From positions 1 to 9,216 of the forward strand of contig JAFNVE010000151.1 in NCBI GenBank assembly GCA_017379955.1: a stretch of 9,216 nucleotides of DNA. The letters are read 5' to 3'. The notes beneath the pieces were generated by a model. The model had not been told where the DNA came from, made no database searches, and worked only from the letters and a program-made list of their open reading frames with translations. This document shows positions 1 through 5,118 of this stretch, piece by piece (position 1 is the first letter of the stretch; each line of letters opens with the position of its first letter). Position numbers and translations under genes: made by a program. The DNA is from Tidjanibacter sp. (GTDB lineage Bacteria > Bacteroidota > Bacteroidia > Bacteroidales > Rikenellaceae).

Positions 1-44
1 AAATCAACTGCACCGAGAATGCCGCGCTTGGCGCACATATTTAG
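1..44 (+). CDS. 3' end of a plus-strand gene (partial, product unknown)
   Basis: Read in the frame that starts at position 3, the first bases give a short C-terminal tail (INCTENAALGAHI) ending in TAG at 42-44. Most of its codons end in C or G (atc, aac, tgc, acc, gag, gcc, gcg, ggc), which matches the real genes of the window better than the other frames do. A strong terminator starts 20 nt after this stop, as expected for the end of a plus-strand transcript. The fragment is too short to name a product. The frame ending at 60 and a minus-strand start at 36-38 are weaker alternatives. Confidence 0.35.
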   Translation, partial: INCTENAALGAHI

Positions 45-63
45 TTGGAATGCTAATTAGGAC

Positions 64-100
64 AAAACCCCCGAGAAGAGATTTCTTCTCGGGGGTTTTT
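64..100 (+). terminator. Strong intrinsic terminator, bidirectional in form
   Basis: A perfect 12-bp GC-rich stem (CCCCCGAGAAGA at 68-79 with its complement at 84-95) closes a GATT loop. It is preceded by AAAA and followed by TTTTT, so it is a complete Rho-independent terminator on the plus strand and nearly symmetric on the minus strand. It most likely ends the plus-strand gene whose tail lies at 1-44. Confidence 0.88.
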
Positions 101-192
101 ATAATGGTAACTGATTCCGATCTCGCTAATTATCCGAAAATCCCTACCTTCTAACGAAGGAGATTCCAAGAACTGCGACTATTTAGAAAGAT

Positions 193-213
193 GAAAAGTG
201 AAAAGTGAAAAAT
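193..213. repeat. 7-bp tandem repeat, three copies
   Basis: GAAAAGT occurs twice in a row (193-199, 200-206) and is followed by the one-base variant GAAAAAT (207-213). The tract leads directly into the 9-bp-period repeat that begins at 221. It lies in non-coding DNA between convergent genes. Slipped-strand expansion is the simplest explanation for its origin. Confidence 0.75.
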
Positions 214-220
214 GGGAGGT

Positions 221-341
221 TAGGGAGTGTAGGGAATTTAGGGAATTTAGGGATAATCCTTAAACTCACTAATCTCTTTAAACTCCTTAAACTCCCTAAT
301 TCCCCATTATTCCCATCACTCTCATTATTCCCATTATTCCC
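221..341. repeat. 9-bp-period repeat that switches orientation
   Basis: Four head-to-tail units of TAGGGAATT type start at 221, 230, 239 and 248. From 260 the sequence continues in 9-bp steps but in the opposite sense: TTAAACTCA, CTAATCTCT, TTAAACTCC twice, CTAATTCCC, then ATTATTCCC-like units at 306, 315, 324 and 333. One extra C at 305 is the only break in the period. The right-hand units approximate the reverse complement of the left-hand ones, so the tract is both a degenerate minisatellite and an imperfect long inverted repeat. No credible protein is encoded. A 9-bp period gives a monotonous three-residue repeat in any frame, seen in the low-complexity minus-strand frame here. Confidence 0.8.
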
Positions 342-346
342 AAAAC

Positions 347-382
347 AAAAGTTGTCTGTGATTCGATACACAGACAACTTTT
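347..382. terminator. Perfect 14-bp hairpin, terminator-like on both strands
   Basis: AAAAGTTGTCTGTG (347-360) is perfectly complementary to CACAGACAACTTTT (369-382) around an 8-nt loop. The stem starts with A's and ends with T's, so each strand gives a hairpin followed by a short U tract. It lies between convergent genes and could serve as a second-line terminator for transcripts from either side. The stem is less GC-rich and the U run shorter than at 64-100, so termination would be weaker. Confidence 0.65.
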
Positions 383-411
383 AGAATTAAACCCACTCAC
401 TTCAAGAAGCC

Positions 412-534
412 AAAAAGTCGTAGAATTGAGCTATTTTTAGGCGGAGGGGTCTCGGGGGAAGCGAGCATACTTATCGTATGTGAGCAATCCCCGAGGCCCC
501 TCCAACACCAAAATAGCCAATTATACGGCTTTTT
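412..534. terminator. Long nested inverted repeat in the 3' region of mdh
   Basis: Pairing blocks nest symmetrically about position 473: A412-A422 with T524-T534 (one G-T wobble), AATTG (424-428) with CAATT (518-522), GCTATTTT (430-437) with AAAATAGC (510-517), a 16-bp GC-rich block 443-458 with 488-503 (two wobbles), and an apical CATAC/GTATG hairpin (466-470, 476-480). The outer arms end in T runs on both strands, so it can act as a bidirectional terminator. It begins 3 nt beyond the mdh stop on the minus strand and almost certainly shapes the 3' end of that mRNA. It is far larger than an ordinary terminator and may instead be a dispersed palindromic element. Confidence 0.75.
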
Positions 535-536
535 TA

Positions 537-1478
537 TTACAATGCGCCAATCTCACTCAGGATAGCATTAGTCTTAGCAACAGCCTCTGCACTTGCAGCG
601 AACTTAGCCTTCTCCTCCTCGGTGAACTCGATCTCGATGATGCGCTCAACACCGTTACGGCCGATAACTGCGGGAACACCGATGCAGATGTCGTTCAGAC
701 CATACTCGCCCTCCAAGTAGCAGCACGAAGGGATAACCTTCTTCTGGTCGCGGAGGATAGCCTCAACAACCGACGATGCAGCAGCACCGGGAGCATACCA
801 AGCCGAAGTACCGAGCAGACCGGTCAGAGTAGCACCACCAACCATAGTGTCAGCAGCAACCTTCTCCAAAACCTCCTGCGAAGCCAGCTGGCTAACGGGT
901 ACACCACGGTACGAAGCCTTGCTTACCAAAGGAAGCATAGTGGTATCACCGTGACCACCGATTACCATACCGTCGATATCGTTGATATTAGCATCGAGTG
1001 CCTTTGCCAAGTAGCATTTGAAACGTGCGCTATCCAAAGCACCACCCATACCGATTACGCGGTTCTTGGGCAAACCAAGGCTCTTCAAGGTGAGGTAAGT
1101 CATAGTATCCATAGGATTCGATACCATAACGATAATAGCCTCAGGCGAGAACTCCAACACGTTCTTTACTACGCTCTTAACGATACCAGCGTTAACACCG
1201 ATAAGCTCCTCACGAGTCATACCGGGCTTACGGGGCAGACCCGAAGTAACAACTACTACGTCGCTACCAGCAGTCTTGCTGTAATCGTTGGTCGAACCTA
1301 CCAACTTGGTATCGAAATCCATCAGAGTCTCGGTCTGATACATATCGAGCATCTTACCCTCGGAAAGACCCTCTTTGATATCGATGAGAACTACCTCATC
1401 AGCCACCTCACGGATAGCCATCACATTTGCGCAAGTAGCACCTACGTTACCTGCACCTACAACTGTAACTTTTGCCAT
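537..1478 (-). CDS. mdh: NAD-dependent malate dehydrogenase
   Basis: This is a complete 313-residue member of the LDH/MDH superfamily that interconverts malate and oxaloacetate with NAD in the cytoplasm. The N-terminal Rossmann motif is GAGNVG (8-13), and the acidic residue after strand 2 (D33) predicts NAD rather than NADP. The substrate loop reads GLPRKPGMTREE (80-91). Arg83 sits where lactate dehydrogenases carry Gln, which marks it as a malate enzyme, and Arg89 is the second substrate arginine. N121 (SNPMD), D149, R152 and the catalytic H176 (GGHGD) are present. The start ATG is preceded by an A-rich leader with no Shine-Dalgarno sequence, as usual in this phylum. It lies 38 bp downstream of gcvH on the same strand, with no clear promoter in the gap, so the two are probably co-transcribed. 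In fermenting Bacteroidales it would serve the reductive branch from oxaloacetate to fumarate and succinate. Confidence 0.95.
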   Translation of the reverse strand: MAKVTVVGAGNVGATCANVMAIREVADEVVLIDIKEGLSEGKMLDMYQTETLMDFDTKLVGSTNDYSKTAGSDVVVVTSGLPRKPGMTREELIGVNAGIVKSVVKNVLEFSPEAIIVMVSNPMDTMTYLTLKSLGLPKNRVIGMGGALDSARFKCYLAKALDANINDIDGMVIGGHGDTTMLPLVSKASYRGVPVSQLASQEVLEKVAADTMVGGATLTGLLGTSAWYAPGAAASSVVEAILRDQKKVIPSCCYLEGEYGLNDICIGVPAVIGRNGVERIIEIEFTEEEKAKFAASAEAVAKTNAILSEIGAL

Positions 1479-1516
1479 TTTCTAAAAATTGTTTTATTGT
1501 TATATAAACCTAATTC

Positions 1517-1897
1517 CTAAGCATTTACGAGTGCCTCGTAGCCCTCTGCCGAGAGAAGTGCATCCAACTCTGCGGGGTCGGTCATACGAATCTTCACCAT
1601 CCAACCCTCGCCATAGGGGTCGGTATTCACAAGTGCGGGATCTGCTTCGAGTGCATCGTTAAACTCAAGCACCTCACCCCCTACGGGCAAGAAAGCGTCC
1701 GACACTGTCTTTACAGCCTCGATAGTGCCAAACACCTCGTGTGCTGCAAGAGTCTCGCCTACGCTGGTTACATCCACAAATACGATGTCGCCCAACTGGC
1801 TCTGTGCAAAATCGGTGATACCTACATAGGCCTCATCGCCCTCCACGCGGATCCACTCGTGATCCTCGGAGTACTTCAAATTGGTAGGAGTATTCAT
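1517..1897 (-). CDS. gcvH: Glycine cleavage system H protein
   Basis: This complete 126-residue protein is the lipoyl carrier of the glycine cleavage complex. It shuttles the aminomethyl group from P protein to T protein and hydrogen to L protein in the cytoplasm. The family landmarks are in order: [16 protein letters not shown] (13-28), the acidic GDIVFVD strand (36-42), and the lipoylation site IEAVKTVSD with Lys63 as the modified residue. The length is normal for bacterial H proteins. The ATG start directly precedes the conserved N terminus and lies about 45 nt downstream of the inferred transcription start. The partner genes gcvP and gcvT are not in this window, so the complex is encoded at dispersed sites or further away. 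It is followed at 38 bp by mdh. Confidence 0.96.
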   Translation of the reverse strand: MNTPTNLKYSEDHEWIRVEGDEAYVGITDFAQSQLGDIVFVDVTSVGETLAAHEVFGTIEAVKTVSDAFLPVGGEVLEFNDALEADPALVNTDPYGEGWMVKIRMTDPAELDALLSAEGYEALVNA

Positions 1898-1948
1898 TGA
1901 AATTCTCTGTTATATGTGTTTATAAAAAACTTTTTCTCACAATCCTTG

Positions 1949-1979
1949 CAAAGTTAATACTATTTCACAAAGCCACAAA
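1949..1979 (-). promoter_or_regulatory. Bacteroidota-type promoter of gcvH-mdh
   Basis: On the minus strand TTTG (1976-1979) is followed by 19 nt and then TAACTTTG (1949-1956). This exactly matches the known Bacteroidota consensus of a -33 TTTG and a -7 TAnnTTTG. It faces gcvH, and the expected transcription start near 1942-1945 leaves a leader of about 45 nt. Confidence 0.8.
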
Positions 1980-2095
1980 CTATTACTGTGATTTTTTTAA
2001 CATTTCTATTCATTGAGGCTAAGTAATACTACTTGGCTTTGGGAATACAAACGAGTAACCACCATAAAGAAGTAACATTACTCTCTCATTATCAC

Positions 2096-3166
2096 TCAAT
2101 TACCGAGTTCGCGCACAATCTGTTCTGCGCGCTCGGCCACCATCTCGGGAGTGATGCCGTTAATACATCTGCGGTCGCCAAAAATACAGCCACGCTCACC
2201 CCTCACAGCACAAGGTCGGCAAGGAAGGTCGAGTTGGAGTTGCCACTCAGGATTCTGACCATATCCTGCACCACCTGCAAAGGGGTGAGTTGAGCCCCAG
2301 ATTGAAAGTACGGGAGTACCGGCAAGCGATGCCAAATGGAGCGAGGGATTATCGGGCGAGATTATCAGGTCGACAGCACCCATCAATTTCATCTCCTCAT
2401 ATGGCGAGAGGAGACCCACGGCAGGTACAACCTTCGGGCCATACTTCTCGGCCACACCCTCAGCAAAAAGACGCTCCATATCGCCACCACCAAATATCAC
2501 CACTCGTTCAAATCGCTCGACGAGCAAAGCGACCAACTTATCGGAGGTAGAGGTGGGGAACATCTTGCCACGAGTATCGGCAAAGGGGGCATAACCAACC
2601 CACACGCCACTCTTCTCGCCCAAGACCGATGTCAACTGCTCTGGGATATAAAAATCGCGTTCCGCAGAGCCGATAGGATTATTTGGGAGAACCAAGTTTA
2701 CGAAGCCGAGACGTTCGAGTGTCAGTCGATATCGCTCCGTACTAAAAGTATTGGGCAACAATACTTTGCGGAACTTGCGAGTCATCATCTTGCGCGATTG
2801 GCGCGCCCTATCGACAACCCTTGTCCTGCTACCGAAAAATGTGCGTAGAGCAAACGCGATGCGGAGCATAAAAGTACGCACCGAACCTTGCAAATCGGCC
2901 AGCGAACGATAGCCTCCGCAGCGCAAAGCCGAGGCCGCACACCACAAACCTCTCACGCCACGCGCAGGACAGGCAATAAACTCAGCCCCCTCACCCTCTA
3001 CCAGCGATCGGTAGGCAAGAGCGGTGACAACAGCAACCTTTGTTTCGGGATAACTACTGCGCAAGGCTCTGAGTATCCATAGTGCATCAATCAGGTCGCT
3101 CATCTCGGCAAGCACAACCAGCGCAACACTCTCTGTGCGATCTCTCTTTACTCTCTTGGACTTCAC
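2096..3166 (-). CDS. Glycosyltransferase family 9 (heptosyltransferase-like) protein
   Basis: This 356-residue protein fits the GT9/ADP-heptose:LPS heptosyltransferase fold, which adds sugars to lipopolysaccharide core on the cytoplasmic face of the inner membrane. The N-terminal half opens with a Rossmann strand (VALVVLAEMSDLIDAL, 14-29) followed by RALRSSYP, and has the family's DLQGS motif. The C-terminal donor-binding half has SPDNPSLHLASLAGTPVLSIWG from residue 270. Four cysteines follow (316, 319, 327, 334) in the Cx2C...C...C tail common in this family. The usual DSG before MHLA is SPDN here, so the donor sugar is uncertain. I chose the GTG start at 3164-3166. The open frame extends to TTG codons near 3226, but a perfect promoter lies inside that extension, and the GTG start gives a normal length with a basic lead (KSKRVKR). 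The hydrophobic stretch upstream is therefore probably untranslated. It is a single-gene unit, divergent from the glucosaminidase gene. Confidence 0.85.
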   Translation of the reverse strand: MKSKRVKRDRTESVALVVLAEMSDLIDALWILRALRSSYPETKVAVVTALAYRSLVEGEGAEFIACPARGVRGLWCAASALRCGGYRSLADLQGSVRTFMLRIAFALRTFFGSRTRVVDRARQSRKMMTRKFRKVLLPNTFSTERYRLTLERLGFVNLVLPNNPIGSAERDFYIPEQLTSVLGEKSGVWVGYAPFADTRGKMFPTSTSDKLVALLVERFERVVIFGGGDMERLFAEGVAEKYGPKVVPAVGLLSPYEEMKLMGAVDLIISPDNPSLHLASLAGTPVLSIWGSTHPFAGGAGYGQNPEWQLQLDLPCRPCAVRGERGCIFGDRRCINGITPEMVAERAEQIVRELGN

Positions 3167-3205
3167 TCTATTATAGAAATTAGTTACTGCGAAGATGCAG
3201 ACAGA

Positions 3206-3237
3206 CAAAATTAGTGCAAGCAACAAGAAAAAACAAA
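3206..3237 (-). promoter_or_regulatory. Bacteroidota-type promoter of the glycosyltransferase gene
   Basis: On the minus strand TTTG (3234-3237) is followed by 20 nt and then TAATTTTG (3206-3213), a full match to the TTTG / TAnnTTTG consensus. Transcription would start near 3199-3202, about 35 nt before the GTG at 3166. A TTG start at 3223-3226 would lie upstream of this start site, so the promoter decides in favour of the shorter protein. Confidence 0.72.
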
Positions 3238-3296
3238 TTTTTGTTCCACCTAAGCAAATTATAGGTATAGTAGTATTAAAGTATAGGTTTTATTGT

Positions 3297-3304
3297 TATA
3301 TTTG
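3297..3304 (+). promoter_or_regulatory. -7 element of the glucosaminidase promoter
   Basis: TATATTTG matches the Bacteroidota -7 consensus TAnnTTTG exactly and lies only 4 nt before the ATG at 3309. No TTTG is found 19-20 nt upstream; the bases there are TATT or GTAT. Transcription would start at or within a few bases of the ATG, which implies a leaderless or nearly leaderless mRNA. Confidence 0.5.
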
Positions 3305-3308
3305 CGCT

Positions 3309-4322
3309 ATGTTCAGAATAGTGCACATATTATTTTGCGGTCTTTTGCTCTGCACCTCTGTCAGCCTCTCGGCACAGAGCAGGGAGCGAATTACACGCGA
3401 AGAGTATATAGAGGAGTATGCCCCACTCGCCATCGAGGCGCAGGAGGAGTACGGCATACCTGCAAGTATCACACTCGCGCAGGGTCTTTTGGAGTCGGAC
3501 AATGGCAACAGCCGCCTGGCAACAGAGGCCAATAACCACTTCGGTATCAAGTGCAAAAGCAATTGGACAGGTGGCAAAGTATACCACGATGACGACGAGG
3601 AGGACGAGTGTTTCCGCGCCTATCGCACTGCCGAAGAGTCATACGAGGACCACTCGATATTCTTGGCTACGGGTCAGCGATATGCGTTTCTCTTCGACTT
3701 GGAGATTACAGACTACGAGGGTTGGGCGCACGGCCTTAAAAGTGCAGGCTACGCCACCAATCCAGCCTACGCCGAGCGTTTGATAAAGATTATCACCGAC
3801 AACCAACTATACCGTTACGACGACCCCTTAACACGTCGCGGAGGTACAAAACCAGGAGTAAAGACTGCCGAAGAGGTTGTCAAGCCGGCCCCCGTGCTTT
3901 ACCGCGCACCCAAGGAGTACTACGAGTGGAGCGATGGACTCGACATTGAGAACTACACAGTACCTATGAGCAGTATTGGCGGCTATGGCATTCTGCTCAA
4001 CAACGGTACCCGCTACATAGTAGCACGCGAGGGCGACACCCTCAAAGGTTTATCGCACACATTGGGTATCGGTGCGGGTCGTCTGCGTCGCCTCAACAAC
4101 ATAGAGCGTGGTGGAGAGATAACTGAGGGCGACATCGTCTACATCGAGGAGAAGCCCCACAACTATCTGGGTGAGCAGACCTACTACATCGTTGCTGAGG
4201 GCGATACTCTGGCGAAGATTTCGCAACGATTCGGAGTATCGGTCAAGGGATTGAAGAGGATGAACAAGGCTGTGCTTGGCGGTGGCGAACCATACGCCGG
4301 CGAAGAACTCCGACTGATGTAG
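3309..4322 (+). CDS. Exported glucosaminidase with two LysM domains
   Basis: This 337-residue protein is a predicted N-acetylglucosaminidase of the GH73/FlgJ-like family that cuts peptidoglycan glycan strands in the periplasm or at the septum. Residues 1-22 form a classical signal peptide (hydrophobic IVHILFCGLLLCTSV, cleavage after SLSA). The catalytic domain spans about 30-172: it has YGIPASITLAQGLLESDNGNS with probable catalytic Glu62, then NNHFGIKC, FRAYRTAEESYEDHSIFL and the closing GYATNPAYAERLIKII. A linker leads to two LysM modules at about 235-281 (YIVAREGDTLKGLS) and 291-337 (YYIVAEGDTLAKIS), which bind peptidoglycan. The open frame extends to an ATG at 3195, but only the ATG at 3309 puts the signal peptide at the N terminus, and it follows a promoter element directly. 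It is divergent from the glycosyltransferase. About 95 bp of AT-rich DNA separates it from the next gene, without a convincing terminator. Confidence 0.92.
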   Translation: MFRIVHILFCGLLLCTSVSLSAQSRERITREEYIEEYAPLAIEAQEEYGIPASITLAQGLLESDNGNSRLATEANNHFGIKCKSNWTGGKVYHDDDEEDECFRAYRTAEESYEDHSIFLATGQRYAFLFDLEITDYEGWAHGLKSAGYATNPAYAERLIKIITDNQLYRYDDPLTRRGGTKPGVKTAEEVVKPAPVLYRAPKEYYEWSDGLDIENYTVPMSSIGGYGILLNNGTRYIVAREGDTLKGLSHTLGIGAGRLRRLNNIERGGEITEGDIVYIEEKPHNYLGEQTYYIVAEGDTLAKISQRFGVSVKGLKRMNKAVLGGGEPYAGEELRLM

Positions 4323-4334
4323 TATTTTATACAT

Positions 4335-4365
4335 TTTGTTTTACAAGAGAATAGGCTTAGTTATA
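4335..4365 (+). promoter_or_regulatory. Possible promoter ahead of the protease operon
   Basis: TTTG at 4335-4338 is followed by 19 nt and then TAGTTATA at 4358-4365, which differs from TAnnTTTG at two positions. A second near match, TAGTTTTA, lies at 4371-4378 but lacks an upstream TTTG. The AT-rich 94-bp gap before 4417 is where a promoter is expected. The match is imperfect, and read-through from the glucosaminidase gene is possible. Confidence 0.3.
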
Positions 4366-4416
4366 TAAGTTAGTTTTACAAACAAGAAACCTTAACTAAA
4401 ATATAAATTAAAGAAA

Positions 4417-5091
4417 ATGAGCGAATTAAGAAAGCAGATTGCTGCGCTGCTAACAGACAAATCAGCAACCAAGCAGTTGGTTTTCGACACAACTTTTGAG
4501 GCCTTTGGCGAACTGAAAGAGGCTATCCACGAATTCTCCACAGAGATTGACGAGGAGATGGATGAGGTTATCGACCGCCGTATCAAAATCGAGTACCGCG
4601 ACCGTGGTAAATTCGAGGCACAGGTGCAGGTGGCTGGTGATATGATTATCTTCACAATGCATACCAACGTCTTCCAATTCCCCGCCGACCACCCCATCTG
4701 GCAGACCGAGTATGTCAAGGAGGATCCGCACAGAAGTTACTGCGGTGTGATTAACATCTACAACTTCTTGGCCGACTCCTTCCGCTACAATCGCGCCGAC
4801 GACGAGGGCTACCTTATCGGCAGAGTATTCGTAAACCGCGAGGGTTGCTACTTCGTGGAGGGCAAGGAGCAGGATTCGATGCCTGTTGAGCAGTTCGGCA
4901 CAAAGAGTTTCGACCGCCCCGCAATGATGCGCATCCTGCAAACAGCAGTGCTTTATTCGCTCGGCTTCGACCTTTGGGTACCGCCCTACGAGGAGGTGCT
5001 CTATGCCAATGTTGAGCAGTTCAACACCAAGCAGGAGAACTCCAAGATGCAGACCGGCAAACGTATGGGTCACGAGTTTAGTTGGAAATAA
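4417..5091 (+). CDS. Conserved-looking hypothetical protein, cytoplasmic
   Basis: I do not recognise a named family. The 224-residue protein has no signal peptide and no membrane segment, so it should be cytoplasmic. Residues about 1-55 are helical and strongly acidic (ELKEAIHEFSTEIDEEMDEV, 32-51). The middle is aromatic-rich and probably mixed alpha/beta (DMIIFTMHTNVFQFP, HPIWQTEYVKED, then GYLIGRVFVNREGCYFVEGK). A hydrophobic helix near 165-185 (MMRILQTAVLYSLGFDLW) precedes a polar, basic C terminus. The codon use resembles the neighbouring genes, which supports a real coding sequence. The ATG follows an A-rich leader. The protease gene starts 27 bp after its stop, so the two are probably co-transcribed, but its role in that operon is unknown. 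Confidence 0.85.
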   Translation: MSELRKQIAALLTDKSATKQLVFDTTFEAFGELKEAIHEFSTEIDEEMDEVIDRRIKIEYRDRGKFEAQVQVAGDMIIFTMHTNVFQFPADHPIWQTEYVKEDPHRSYCGVINIYNFLADSFRYNRADDEGYLIGRVFVNREGCYFVEGKEQDSMPVEQFGTKSFDRPAMMRILQTAVLYSLGFDLWVPPYEEVLYANVEQFNTKQENSKMQTGKRMGHEFSWK

Positions 5092-5118
5092 TTATCATCT
5101 TAACAATACTTCAGAATT

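Noticed and set aside
1..38. Start of a minus-strand gene (ATG at 36-38 reading MCAKRGILGAVD)
   Set aside because: There is no promoter match upstream of it, and the terminator at 64-100 suits the end of a plus-strand gene better. It cannot be fully excluded from 38 bases.
221..341. CRISPR array
   Set aside because: The units are only 9 bp, contiguous, degenerate and partly inverted. There are no spacers and no cas genes nearby.
183..377. A 64-codon minus-strand open frame in the repeat region
   Set aside because: It spans the 9-bp and 7-bp repeats and the perfect hairpin, and its sequence is low-complexity (runs of Asn-Gly and Pro-Lys-Phe). This is what the repeat predicts, not a protein.
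1479..1516. A separate mdh promoter (TAGGTTTA on the minus strand) in the gcvH-mdh gap
   Set aside because: It differs from TAnnTTTG at the last base and has no TTTG at the right distance upstream, so co-transcription from the gcvH promoter is simpler.
480..1520. A 346-codon plus-strand open frame opposite mdh
   Set aside because: It is antisense to an unmistakable malate dehydrogenase, its translation has no domain-like pattern, and it starts inside the long inverted repeat. It is a shadow of strongly biased codon use on the other strand.
2018..2037. Small hairpin (8 bp, loop ATAC) as terminator for the glycosyltransferase gene
   Set aside because: The stem includes a wobble and is AT-rich, and no T run follows it on the minus strand, so it is not convincing as an intrinsic terminator.
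3195..3308. N-terminal extension of the glucosaminidase from the ATG at 3195
   Set aside because: It would place 38 mostly basic and polar residues before a perfect signal peptide, and it overlaps the divergent promoter region and the -7 element at 3297.
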